Source: Parachlorella kessleri
Lineage: Eukaryota > Chlorophyta > Trebouxiophyceae > Chlorellales > Chlorellaceae
DNA length: 64,000 bases
Assembly (NCBI GenBank): GCA_001598975.1
Contig: BBXU01000033.1
Span: 52,458-116,457, forward strand
Reading direction: 5' to 3'
Position numbers and translations under genes: made by a program. Below the pieces are notes generated by a model that saw only the letters and a program-made list of their open reading frames with translations, was not told the origin of the DNA and did no database searches. Positions 23,201 through 35,200 of the stretch are shown piece by piece. Numbering within the stretch: position 1 is the stretch's first letter; every line of letters begins with the position of its first letter.

Positions 23201-26200
23201 CCATCCTGGAGCCCACTGCTGTGAAGGCCTGCTGCAGCCTGAGCACTCCTGCCAACTGCAGCCTGGCCAGTTCTAGCCTCCGCATGGCTGGCTCTTTGAA
23301 CCTGCATGGCTGGCTGCTCTGAGGCCGGGGCCACCTCAGGTGACCTGCTTATTGGTGGCAGAACCCCACCGGCAGCCCCTGCTGACAGTCTGCGCGCTGT
23401 TGCTGTGCCTGGAGACTTGTGCACAAAGATGAGGCCGCCAGAAGCGGCCAAGTCAGGGCGAGGGACTCCCAGAGGGGCCATCTGCCTGGCTCGCTGGTCC
23501 TGCCGCTGTTCACGCCGGACCTGCTGCTTGCTCTTGTCACCCCTGCAGCAGTGAGACGGCAGTCTTGGCATCATGCCCGACGTCAAGCTGAACCTTGTTA
23601 TCCTTCATATCCCTGCATTGCTTGCTGGTCCCGAAGTTGGTGTTGTTGCACGTCCGCTGAAGCTTAAGTGAACGAGGGTCAAACACATCAGGTATGCAAG
23701 GGACAACCTGCCACTCACTGTGCAGCCTTTGCTCCTCGCCCGCTGCTCTTCCTGTCACCTCGTCTTGCAACACCTGCCAAGCTTGGACTGCCCTCGGCCC
23801 CACTGGGATCTGAGGCCTCACCCTGCAAAGTCAAAAGCCTTTTCACAAGGAGCCCCAGCCTCTGGGATGTGCAAACTAGGACACGGCCTGCCGCACTGGG
23901 TTCTCGCGAAGGGCCTTGAGAGAAGCATGCACAAGGCGGCACGTCAATGGGTAGGAGCTCCACGAGTGTGAACTTAAGCAAGCAGCGAGAACTCGCTGGT
24001 CTGGCAGCTCCACACATGACTTTCACCTGCTGCGCCTGACCCTGCTTCCAGCGTCGTTTGGTATGGCCCGTCAGCGGCGGCGCTACTGCTGTTTGTTCCA
24101 CAACTGCCTCTCCCTGTGGCCCCACTGCAGTCTCTAGCTGCACGGCTGGAGGCAGTATGGTGCCTGCTGCCAGGTGCTGGCGGGTGGCTACTGGCTCCAT
24201 CGAGAGTGGCTGGTGGGCCGCTGGCGCAGAGGCAGCCCCCATGACTTCCTGGGTGGCTGGGAAGTCATTGCTAATGCGACCCACAGCATCCAACGCACTG
24301 CGCAGGTCTGCCTCACCCACAGCTTGGCTGGCTACTGGGTCTTGCGTTGCAGGACCGGCACCGTCCTTGGCGCTGGCACACTGTTGTTGTGCGGGTTGCG
24401 CTCCACAGGCTGTTGGATCTTCAGAATCGGGTACGGGCATTGCCCCCGCAGGGCCTCGCTGCATTTGCTGCCGCTCCGCTGCTCTTCCAGCGGCGGCCAC
24501 CACTGCTGTTGTGTCGCCAGCTGCTGCCGTGGGTGCGGCAGGGCTACAAGCGGGAGGCACTGCAGGAGGGCTGTTACCTGCCAGGACATCCTGCCTTTGG
24601 GCGGGCTTGGAACCTGAGGGGGTTGCGTCTGGGGGCGTGTCCGGCACCATGCTGCAGACGATGCCGACTTGGTGCTGAGCCTGCTGCGGCTCCTCACCTG
24701 GCTGTTCTTCACCAGATCCACCTACTGCTGCCTGCTGCACAGCTGGTGCCGCGGGCTGTGCCGCGGCATTGGTCTGCAATGTGGTATTCCCCTGCTCCTG
24801 GGCGGTGCTGGTGCCGAACCACCAGCTACCCGCAAAGTGCACCTGCAACCAATGTGACGAAGCCCTCAGATGCCTCCCCACACCCAGCTGCAACCATGCT
24901 AGCACGTGCAATCTGTGATAGCTCACACTACATGTGCCAGCCATCTCTTTTGCATCTCAGCTGGACTGCAGCACCAGCTGCCGTCTCACTCTCTATGCCC
25001 GGGATTACTGAAAACATCTTACCTGGGCTTTTGTTTTAGGCAGCAGCGAGGGCTCAGACATTTGCTGAGAGGCAAACAGGTCATCAAAGGGATCTCCCGC
25101 CGCTTGGGTGGTCCCCGCCTGGCCTACAGCAGCTGGAGCGGTGCCAGAGGGCGCTGCGGCAGGTCCATTTGCTGCCAGTGTGGGCTCGGGATGAGTCTGG
25201 CCTGCTGATGGCTGGGGTGGGGCTGTCAGTAGGGTGCAGGGCACCTGCAGCTGCGAGGGTCCGGCCTGCGTGGCTGCAGCCGCGGCTGTGGGAGCAGCCA
25301 GGCCGGGCTTGGATGTCTCGTCCGGCTCTGCTGGTTTGAGTGGCACAGGCTGCACAGTGAGCTGTGTTGGCGGAATGTCCAGTTGGGAGGGCCCATCTGT
25401 ACGAGTTGGCAGAGATGCATGTTTGTCAGGCCAGCAACTTTGCTTACCTGGCAGCTGGTATTGACGGCCTTATGTAGCAAACTTTCGTAACTGAAAACCT
25501 TAGCTTACGCTACAAACGGCGGGGCTGCTGAGAGTTCTTAAGCAAGCAAACAGACCCCTTCCTTGCGACTGTCACAGGGGGAAACTTTAGTGATCGCACT
25601 TGCTGGCTGGGCGCGTGGTGGATGCAGCGGTCGAGGTGGTGACACCAGGGTGGGGTGTATGTCCAGCTCAGCTGCGCCCGCGTCCTCAAGTGCCTCAATG
25701 GGCCGCCGTGGTGCCTCAAACACTGCTGCCGGCGGCGCTGCAGCTGACGCAGCCTGCAAGATCGCAGTTAAGCTAGAAATCTGCAACCTTTGTTCACAAG
25801 TCTCAAGGTCAGCAGGCAGAGGCAGCTGCACGCATTGAAGACTTGCACCAGTCTAGTTTTCTTACAGCAACCTGACGTGGTAGCTAGTACACAGACTGTT
25901 ATTGCAATATTTGAAGCGCGCCATAGCGTACCAGTCTGGGCTGGGCATCAGCCGCCACGACCAGGCAACGCACTTCAGGTACCATCAGGGCACGCCTGCT
26001 GGGCTCCTGCTGGCTGGTGCGTGCTGCCTCCAAGCCTCCCAACCCCTGCGTGTGCTGGTTCTGCTGCCCCTCCTGGTGCGTCTCCGCTTCGGCACCACCA
26101 GCCGCCACCTTGGCTGCGGCGCGCGGCTTCACGCTGCCCGGCGTGCTGTGCTGCGCGCTGCGCTTCACCTGCCCTGAAGGCGGGGAGCCCTCGGTTGCCA

Positions 26201-29039
26201 AGTTGGCTGTGCCAGCTGATGACCGGCGCCGGAGAATGCTTGCTCGGGAGAGCATGTGTCTAGTGGCCAACTGCTGCCGCCGGTGCTCCACCTCGGCCTC
26301 GCTGCAAAGGAAGCCCTGCGGACAATGAAGCAGCGACCGGTTTCTGACAATTAGGGGATGCAGGGTATATTGTTGGGATTTGTTGGGACGTCAGACTTGA
26401 CAGGAAGGACCGTCGCAGTTGCTACAGCTGGAGATAAGTAGATATCTGACCACTTGATGCAGCCTTGAAGCGCACCTCAACTTCAGCCTCCCCTTCAGGG
26501 TCTAGCACCAGCCGCACTCCTGAATCTTCACACTCGCCACCCTCATAGCAGAATCCATCTAGCCCATGCCGTCGCAGCTCGCGCCACAGGATGCGCAGGC
26601 ATGTGCTGATGAACTGCAACGCATCCAGGTGCATGAAAAAGCAGCTTAAAATTAGGCGTTGTGCAGTGCAGCTGCCTGACAACTATGTCAAGGAGCCTGG
26701 TGGCAGAGTGGAGCTACAAGCCCCACCATGCGTCAAAGCCTGTATGCTGCATGCTACTTGTACTGCAAATGAGCAGGCGGATGGTGGTTGTGCATGGCAG
26801 ACCTTGACACTTCATGCAGGCATGCATGCAGGTAGGCTGGCAGTGGAGAGTTCATCTCATTGCAGGTCGCGGTTTCACCTCCCAAGTTGCTTACCGAGGC
26901 TCGCATGCTTTTTGAGTCCCTGCCCAAGAAAGCCCTCCCGACGGTTGACACAACCTCATTGGTAACCAAGGACTTCAAAGCGCCTGTAGGCTCTCCTGCC
27001 GCCCAGGCTCTTGCATGCTCAATGACTGCCTCCTGCAATCGCAGAAAGGGAGCAACAGCAACAGCTACTGAAGAGGAAAGCCGAGACCACCTAGTCTGCA
27101 GCAAACAGCTAACTTGACAACCACAATGCCAAGCGTCAGGCCAGAAGCCCGGGTGTCTCGCTGCACTTCCCAGGCTGGTCTTGCCACTGGCATTTGGGGG
27201 CATACTTCAGTAATGCAAGGCGGCCCCCCCCTCCCCCCCGCGCCCGCCCCATTCCCTCAAATAGAGATACCAACAGCACACCTGAGCAGCCGCATCCTCC
27301 CCGAGCAAGCTTTGGTACTGCGTCACAGCCTCCGTCTGCGTCCTGCATGGCGGCCAAAGTGTCTGTCGACACCTGTATCTATGACAGTTGAAGTCCATAG
27401 TTGCACATCAACAAGGCAAGGACCCCTGCTTGCATCTCTAACGCCGGGTGGGTGTCACAGCATCAGGAGCAAGGCGGCACAGTAAACGTGGCAGGCAGAT
27501 TGGGCAGCACATGACGCCGGCCCCGGGTGAAAGCACTGTTACCCCCATCAACAGCAAGCGCGCTCACAAGGCCGAGCCATCCGTGCAGGCAGTGGCGTCG
27601 CTGCCAAGCGTCATAGGAGTTGCGCTCTCCCCACACATCAGCTGCCTCATACGCTGCTCTGCCTCAGCCACAACCAACTCGTCGGCTGGCTCGTGCAGTC
27701 TTCTGCTTGTTGCAGGCTGCTGCTGCTGCTGCTGTAGGCACTGAGCCTGGCAGTGGCCTGCCACGGCATCCTCAGCCCGCTCGAGACGCACTGACGACTG
27801 CAATAGCTGCGCCGACACTTCCGCTGCGTGTGCGGCAGGGGCAGCAGGGTGGAACCCTGTATCATGTAGCGACTCAGCCACAGGTTCAGGGTCACCGGCT
27901 GCAGCTGGGTCACATTCAGCTGCTGGGGCTGCCTTGTCAAGCTGACAGACTGCTTCCTGCTCTAGGATCTCTCTCCCTTTGCCCTCTGTGTCTGCTTGAT
28001 TGGGGCTGTTTGAGGGTGGGTGGTTGAGCTGCTGAAAGCCCAGGTCACCCTCAGAGTGGATTACCCTTGCGAGTGGCACCTCCAGCAGTGAGGGCGCAGC
28101 AGCAGGCAAGGAGGTGGGTGGTGCTGTCCCCAGGGCCTCCTTCGCCTGCCCCTGCACCTTGCTGGGGGTGCAATCCGCTGCATGGCGCTGGACAAGCAGC
28201 TGCACTGTGAGTCCAGCATTAGGGCATTTTGACGAGCGGTACCCTTCACCCTCTGCTAAGCCATCGCCATCCTCATCGTCGACTGCAGGTAGTACCGCCT
28301 GGGTGGGGGCTACCACTTGTGTAGCAGGCAGCAGCACCAGCTGTGTAGGTGGGCAGGCTGGGCCAAGGTCCACATCACCAGGAGCGGCGCACTTGGGCAA
28401 GTCATCCTGCAACCCCTGTGGAGGCTGCTTTGGGGCGGCATCAAGCTGTCGCTGGGAAGGGCCTTGGCCAGGCAGGGCTGCGAGGATGGGTAGCTGCACA
28501 GAGGCTCCCCTGACCCCTTGGTCTGCCATATGCAGATGGCCTTGCTGCTCACTGTTAATCGGGCCCTCCTCGGCATTCTGACTGGTTGTTTGACCTGGCA
28601 AACTGTGCTGGCTTTGAGAGGAATTGGGAGCGGCCTTTGCCTCTGACTCATCACCAGCACCAGCTGCAGCCGCAGGCTGGTCAGGTGGGGTGTTAGACTT
28701 GTCGCCCAGGGGCGTCCTGTCCATGGGCGACTTGCTGCCAGGATGGGCTTGGCTGGACTGGGTCTGCCGGCTGTTGGGGCTCTTGCTCAGCGTCAGCAGC
28801 GACAACTTCAGCGGAGAAGGCGAGTTGGTGCCCTGGCTGAGGGGCAGAGTGCCATGAGGGTGATTGCTCACGGCATAGCTGCCTGGGACCAGGAATGAGG
28901 GCAGCCCACTGACGGGCTGGTCTGGGCTCGCTGCTGGTTCTACCACTTGGGCTGCTTGCTGGATAGAGGCTCCGTGCACGTCGCCTTCGGTTATGCCTTG
29001 GAGCACCACCGGGTCTGCCTGGGGTCCCTGGTGGCCCAT
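17292..29039 (-). CDS. large 53BP1-like tandem-BRCT protein with C-terminal BAH domain
   Basis: Well-supported 3' exons joining in phase: 21979-21825, 21636-21514, 21374-20969, 20714-20569, 20385-20230, 20056-19903, 19638-19537, 19361-19234, 18960-18286, 18048-17890 and 17516-17292. They encode a Cys motif (GCSKCRHSSNGCGKCRADR), a basic linker, a BRCT pair (RVFEGARFLVTGF; RTPKFLYAVIRGIPIVKPCW; FAGVRVYLHGA; RLHIPIHDREWAIRVLL), a Gln-rich stretch, and a BAH domain (RLGDCVELAP; CRRFYRPQ; HEVYLSDHVEDRVLLAAVLG). The BRCT pair follows the 53BP1/Crb2 pattern, pointing to DNA-damage checkpoint or chromatin signalling. Upstream lies long disordered coding sequence with many SQ/TQ sites: 22199 upward, 23.7-25.4 kb, 25.5-25.8 kb and one exon of about 1.4 kb below 29039. 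The 5' half is not exon-resolved and could belong to a second gene. The ATG at 29039 is a candidate start. Confidence 0.7.
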
Positions 29040-29444
29040 CAAACAGTGACCACGCTGGAAAACTACAAGAAGCAGCAAATAGTTTGCGTGAAACCTCGCG
29101 TCCCTTGCAACTAAAAACACGCAGGTGCTGCAGTGCACCGAGGCAGTGGCGCCTAAAGGCAGTCCTTTTAGAAGCATGAGAAAAGTGATCAGATTGAGGG
29201 ATTTGTTGAAAACGAGCCAAATATCATACCTCCATCGCCGCGCTTCTCACACGTGCAAGTATTTTTATTGTGGCGATATAGGGAATGCTGCTGCATTGCC
29301 ATCCAGCGCATCATGCAGAAAGCTGTGCAAGCTCAAACCCTGCTTTGCATGCTGCAACATGCTGTCTCTGCTGGACTCCACACATACGGCCACCACATCA
29401 TCCTTCCTTTCATCCTTCCGTTTGAGAGTTATTTAGTAGGCGTT

Positions 29445-29540
29445 TCAGGCAGTGAGAACAGTACGGAGGGCTGGGCTGGGGGCGAAGGTGCTCCTGGGGC
29501 TTGCCTGGATTCTGAGCCAGTAGGTCTCTACCCATGACAA
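29445..29540 (+). repeat. dispersed ~110-bp repeat, diverged copy
   Basis: It keeps ggcagtgagaacag, ggtgctcctggggcttgcct and the 3' end gagccagtaggtctctaccc. Confidence 0.6.
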
Positions 29541-29542
29541 GG

Positions 29543-29625
29543 TATTAGTACGGGTGGCAGGCAGTTCGAAAAGGGAGTGTGAGGTGGGCTGTAATAGCAG
29601 GGTTGAATGCTGAATGCTGAGAGAT
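29543..29625 (+). repeat. dispersed ~110-bp repeat, 5' part
   Basis: Starts tattagtacgggtggcaggc and follows the preceding copy directly, giving a head-to-tail cluster. Confidence 0.6.
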
Positions 29626-29627
29626 TT

Positions 29628-29735
29628 TATTAGCATGGGTGGCAGGTAGTGCAAACAGGGAGTAGAGCTGGGCTGGACTGGACGGACAGGGCTGGATGCA
29701 GAATGAGTCTGATTCCTGCCTGAGTGTTTAAGCTA
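29628..29735 (+). repeat. dispersed ~110-bp repeat
   Basis: Contains gggtggcaggtagtgcaaac and ggacagggctggatgcagaa. Its first 70 bp are nearly identical to the copy at 43958-44020. Confidence 0.75.
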
Positions 29736-29776
29736 TGTGACGCTCAACATTGTGGGTGCTAATGCTCTGATACTTT

Positions 29777-29860
29777 CCTGAGTGCTCAGGTGTCATTCCT
29801 GAGTGCTCAGGTGTCATTCCTGAGTGCTCAAATGTCATTCTTGAGTGCTCAGATGTCAGC
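29777..29860 (+). repeat. 21-bp tandem repeat, four copies
   Basis: The unit cctgagtgctcaggtgtcat (plus one base) starts at 29777, 29798, 29819 and 29840. The last two copies carry a few changes. The unit resembles the tgcctgagtgct block of the adjacent dispersed repeat and may have arisen from it. Confidence 0.85.
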
Positions 29861-30088
29861 AGTGTTGGGCCAGTGGGTGGCGGCTTACTAGCACAAGTAG
29901 GGACTGCCTACTGGGAGAACGATGATGCCCTGCTGCAAGTGCCCTTGGTCGGAGTTCAAAAGGGAATATACCTTACAAGGCCCCTATTGACAGCCATCTG
30001 CAGAGCTACAGGCAGTGGTTCTCACAGTGGACCGAGGCAAATTGGCGGCAGTAAGTTGACTGCTCATTTGCTGCAAGCGTAAACGAGG

Positions 30089-31682
30089 CTAGAAGCGCTG
30101 GATGGAGCCATCAAGCAAGCCAGCCTCCTCCTCGGGGGTGCTAGCCCTGCAGGGACACATCTCGGGCTTGCAGGGTCTTTGACGGCTGCTGTAGCGAGGG
30201 CTTTAGCAAGGCAGCCGACACAACTGCAGTAAAAACTCTCCATAGTAAGCCAACCACTGGGCACTGCGCAGCCTGCAAGCCCCAGCCGCCAAAACCAGCA
30301 ACATCGCACCTGCCCAGGAGCGCGTTGCGATGGGGGAACCTGCCCCATTTGGCGACGACGTCGCGATGGAGGCCTGCGTACTTTACGTTCAGCTCCGTCA
30401 TTGTCACCAGGGGTTCTCCGCCCTCGCACTGCCGACACTCTTCACCGAGGCCCTCAAACAGTCGCATGCACTCCTGCAGGGCAGCAGTGTAGAAACTCGC
30501 ATAGGCAGGCATCCCCTTCTGCTTGGAAAGATGCTGCTAACTTTCTATTGTACCAGCACGCTGTTCAGGGAGGGACGGATCGACATGCCATCCTATGGAA
30601 CTCCGCCATCCAGTCACCTCCACTAGCTACCGGCCAAGAAGTACAAATTCCTGTAAAAACAGTCACTGCCTGCCTAGCCATGCCCACCTCCTGGTCTGCC
30701 ACATCCTCGTGATGCATGTACGGCATGTAGATCCACACTCGCTCAATGGGCTTGTAGTTCTTATCAGCGCCAGATGCCTGCAAAGTAGGACAGCCGCCGT
30801 TGCCTACCTAACTTGTTGCCACTGCAAAGACAACACCTGCTCCTTTGGCTAACAAAGGACAATCCCACAGGCAGCAGGTCAGTCCCAGCCAAAACTTCCA
30901 GGCAGCATCACTGGTCCAACAAAAAATTCCTCTCACAGCTTTTGTCCAATGCTTGCTCAAGCTTACCACAAGGGCCTTGGCCCACGCCAGAACTCGGTCG
31001 TCATTCACATACATCTTTGGCGAGTCGCGGTACACGTTGCGGGTCAGCTGATCTCCAATGAGGATGCCCGCAAGGCAGTTGTAAGGCTGCTCCTGCCAGC
31101 TGTCGTACTTGCCTTCGGAGAGTGCCTCACAGTCCTTGCCAAACTTTTCGATGACCTCCTGCATATCAGTGGTGAATCCGAATTGTCGTGCACACAGCGT
31201 CGCATGAGCAGACCAGCTTGCAAGCAGCCCATCCCCTCTTTCCCTTGCGAATGGCCAGTCTCTTGTTCACACACTTGAGGTCTGTTGCTGCTATAATAAG
31301 TCTTTTGGCAGCCCCTTCATGCAGAGGTCCGATGCACTGCAACCCTCCAACCCCCGATGCACCCCCCTCCCCCGCTGGCTCACCTTGTCCACTTCAGGGC
31401 CGCCCCGGAACCAGATCTTCATCTTTTCCTCTGGGAAATATGTTGGACCCGCTGACGCCCAGCCACTCCCCAACCTGAAGGCAGGTGCTACAGGTGGCGA
31501 AGGTGTGATCCAGTGCGGATCCAGTGCGGAGGCTCGACGACACACCAGGTATCTTTATGGTGCCAGAACATTGCTCGGCACTGTGGGTTTATCCTGCCGC
31601 AGGACACCACGTAATCTCACCACCAATCAAGCACCTCCTTCGCTTTGGGGTGAAGGCTCGGACTGTCTCCAGTGCTGGCCAT
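30089..31682 (-). CDS. DUF924 family protein
   Basis: Exons 31682-31621, 31474-31384, 31158-30967, 30777-30688, 30518-30310 and 30146-30089 join in phase to 233 aa, about the usual DUF924 length. Family blocks are clear: AKEVLDWW at the N-terminus, KIWFRGGPEVDKEVIEKF, ILIGDQLTRNVYRDSPKMY, the YMPYMHHEDVADQE segment, and HRDVVAKWGRFPHRNALLGR near the end. The domain is mostly helical and widespread in bacteria, fungi and plants. Its biochemical role is not established, so none is assigned. No targeting peptide is evident. It is head to head with the CBM-phosphatase gene, 552 bp apart. Confidence 0.92.
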
Positions 31683-32234
31683 AGCTGCTACCTGCTTGGA
31701 CCTGCAGGAGCCGCAGCAGGGCGATCCACCGACACAAATATTTCTAACAAGTGATACACATGCAGGACAAGCATACCCTTCTACTCGTGAGGAGCTCACC
31801 TGGTCAAAGCTGGGGGTCGGCAGATGACAATCGGACTACCCGGAACTGCGCGTGGGCAGGGCAGACATTTTGGAGTACCTGTTGGCACTGGAAACATGGA
31901 AGGAAACAGCAACGACAGCAAGGGAATAAACTCATACCTCTTGAAATGGAAAGCAGTGATCTCGCACTCTTGCCCAGAGATAGCAGCCTGCTCATTAAAG
32001 CCTGGCGATTGAATCATCAAGGGTTCGAATGACCTTGCTGCAGAGCTTGATGAGGTAACGCAGGAAGTGGGTGACACGGACTTCGCGCCCTGCTTGGCAC
32101 TGTTCATGCCTGCTGGGCATGCCGACAGGGTGCGTCGTTGAGAAATCCTCCCTTAAGAGAACGTAGTCTGTGTCTCGTACGGTCGTTCGGCTATATGAAG
32201 CACTAGCGGCCGCAGGCAGCTTCTTGTGTAGATC
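31683..32234. promoter_or_regulatory. bidirectional promoter region, DUF924/CBM-phosphatase
   Basis: These 552 bp lie between divergent start codons. No element stands out by eye and no coding block is seen. Confidence 0.45.
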
Positions 32235-35200
32235 ATGATTGACAGAATTCTGTCGGTGGGTTCGGTGCAGCGCGTAGAACTGCGTCAGCTGTCCTTTGGG
32301 GTGTCAGGGAGCGCAAGGAGACAGCCGAAACCTCGATTTGGCCGCTGGCACTGCCAGCAGGCCGAGGCAGCGACCCGCACTGGTGTTGCCAGCGCTCCTG
32401 GCAGCAGGCACCTCAGCTCCGCACACTCAGCGCCTGTGGAAGGCAGCGTGAACGAGACCAATGGCAGTAGCCAGCTTGAATCCCCGCTGGTGGTAACCAC
32501 CTTCAAATGGCCAGCAGCACTGGGTGGCAGCAGCGTGAGCGTAATTGGCAGTTTCAACGGCTGGTCGGTCCCTCTGCCACTGGGGCGTGCAGCCAACGGA
32601 GACTTTGTGCGCAGCGTGGGCCTTCCCCCTGGCGGCATGCAGTTCAAATATATAGGTACGTGAAGGGCCTTTCCTTGGGATGGCAGGACGTTCGGCAGCC
32701 TGGGGTAGTCAGTAGTTATTTTGACCTCGTCAGGCGCTCCAGGTATGTTTGACACAGCATAGAAATGCAAATATGCCTCAGGCGTGTCACATGTCGAGTC
32801 GATTTTACAGGGTGCTCAGCTACTTCATCCTGCCATTCTCCCCTAAGCAGTTGATGATACCTGGATGTCCAGCCCTTGCGAACAAACCGTGTCCGACGGC
32901 GCGGGGAACTACAACAATTACAGGTGTGAGATACACATTTCTTCCAGTTCTAGTCCCTACTCCGAATCGATGACCTGGGGAGTAGTTTGCAGCCCAAAGC
33001 CGAGCAGCTGCACCTGAGCTGTGTGGTGTGGCAACTGAATTACGTTATCAAACCCTGAAGCTTCTTGCTTGCAGGCTTGTACAGACCACAGCGGTGTTCA
33101 AATGGATGGGCCCGTTGGCTAGCAGCAGCTCAGTGCTCATCACCGGCGACTGGAACTCTTGGTAAGCCGCGGTTTAAAGGCTATCTGTGCGGATGGTCCT
33201 TGTAGGGCGCAGACTATTGGTAGGTGTGTAAGCGCCCTTCAAGAAGCAACCTCCTAAGCTGCACTAACGCCCTGCACTTGCATGCTGTCTAGCGCAGCAG
33301 GAGTGCCAACCAGGCCGGACCCCTTCCTATGCAGCATGCGCCATGGCCCCTCCTAACAGCGGCGGTCATGCTCTTGGCTGCTTGCAGGGGTGAGCTGGTG
33401 CCTCTTCGGAAAGACCCCAAAAGCGGACAGTATCAGCTGCACGCGTGCCTGCAGCCTGGCACCTATGCCTACCAGTGCCTGGTGGACAATGCCTGGCAGC
33501 TGTGCCCCGACACAGAGACCATTCATACAGAGACTGGGCTGCTGGCCAACAAGTGAGCAACAGGGCTTGTGCTGGGTGGGTGGCGTGCCTGGGAGGCTTA
33601 CTGCTTCGTGCGTGTGGTAAGCTCAAGAAGTTGGTGCCCCCTTACCGGTCAGAGAGCAATGCTACCTCGCGGCAGAACCCATCGAGGCCTCTTTCGAACA
33701 GGGCGCAACCACGGCAATGCGCCCGGCGCATGACATAGGTCTTCAGCATGGGTATTGTTGTGGCTGCGTGAGCGCAGGGTGGAGGTGAAGAGCCCTCCGG
33801 CGTTCTCAGTCTTCTATGCAACAGGCTGGGACGACGCAGTGCTGCGCGTACGGCTGCTGAACTCTGATGGCTCGCCACAGCAGTCGGTGAGCCGCATCCT
33901 GCCAGCCAGGTCCTTGGGAGCGGGTGCTTGTTTTTGATTGAGTGTGTTCCTGGGGGCTTGGAAGGGCTTCGTGTGCAGCTTCATGTGCACTTGACACTGT
34001 TGTTCCGGATCGCGTGTCAGGGTAAGCAGCCTGGGATGTGCCTGTAATGCTATATCCTTGGCACAGGGAGCTGCGATGGTAGCTTTGGTTTGGAAGAGAG
34101 CACCTTGTCTCGCTCCTCTTGCCCTTTTTAGCTCCATAGCCCTGCCTTTGCCACACACACCGCTCTGCAATGCTCCTTTGGCCTCCCGGCTGGCAGCGGC
34201 AGTACACCCAGCGTGCTGGGCATAGCAGCGCCGAGTCAGGGATGGATTTGAAACCGACACAAGCGCCCCTCTGTCCAGGGCTGGCGGGAGGTGCCCATGC
34301 ACCACACGGCCAGCCGGTCGCGGCCCAAGGGTGGCAGCTGGAAGACGGCGGTCATCAGCGCGCTGCCCATGGAGGCCGGCGACGGCAGCGCCGCCAGCTG
34401 GCAGCAGCGGCAGGAGGATGCGGAGGGTGTGGGGATGGAGTTCTATGTGACCAACGGCAACGGGTCAGCGGAGGACAGGCCCCGGGGAGGGGGCAGCTAC
34501 AGGTGAGGGGTTTGTGCCCTGGGGTGGTAGCTGGAGGGGTGCAGGTGCGGCTACAGGGGTCCCAGCTGCCAGCAGGTGCTGCAGCACCCACACCCAATGC
34601 CTTGCATATGGTCTCGGCCTGCCAAGGGCTGGTTCGTCAGATCTCTGCCAAACAAAGCAGTGGAGTTGTATGGCATTGCACCGATCCGTGGAGGACACGC
34701 GCTGAGGGTGATCTCAGGTCGGAGAGCAGCCGCCACTGGAGCCTCCGGGTGCTCGTCCCATAACGTGGGTGTGGAGGCTACCCTGCGCAGGCTGCACCAC
34801 CCGGGCGGGTACAAGCTGCGGTCGGGGCGGGTGCTGCCCTTCCCCAAGGCCACCGCCAGCCCCATGATGCTGGTCAGCGACCTTGACGGCACCATGGTGG
34901 GCGACGGCGACGACGCGCACAGCATGACCTCCGACTTCTGCCAGTACTGGGAGGAGCACAGCGCGCTGGCGGGCTGCGTGCTGGTCTACAACACCGGCCG
35001 CTCGCTGGGCTCGTTTGTGCACCTGTACCAGGAGCGCGGGGGGGCGCTGGCGCTGCCCGACGTGCTCATCACAGCGGTGGGGACCAAGGTGGGCTGACAC
35101 TGTAGTGGGTGGGTGGGTGGGTGGGTGGTGTGCTGCCCAGGAGGTTCAGGGCACATGGTCCGTTGCTTTGAGACAGTCTCTTCTTTGAGCAGAGCCCTGC

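Larger units (their letters stand above)
29040..30088. other. repeat-rich intergenic region
   Basis: This separates the BRCT/BAH gene start from the DUF924 stop. It contains three adjacent copies of the dispersed repeat and a 21-bp tandem repeat. A splice-acceptor-like site near 29060 suggests a 5' UTR intron of the BRCT/BAH gene. TTACA at 29973-29977 is a TGTAA signal for the DUF924 gene. Confidence 0.5.

Noticed and set aside
22242..24678. Several long plus-strand open frames (including a Cys/Trp-rich one near 22692)
   Set aside because: They lie opposite minus-strand coding sequence of the BRCT/BAH gene. No conserved motif or codon pattern supports them; the Cys/Trp pattern is probably chance.
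28190..28260. Possible UBZ-type zinc finger (Cys...His-x3-Cys) in the large disordered exon
   Set aside because: The second cysteine of the required pair is missing and the surrounding residues do not fit.
34503..34790. In-frame extension of exon 7 in the CBM-phosphatase gene
   Set aside because: The frame is open, but splice phase from the CBM25-like exon fits only the acceptor ending at 34790, so this stretch is modelled as intron.
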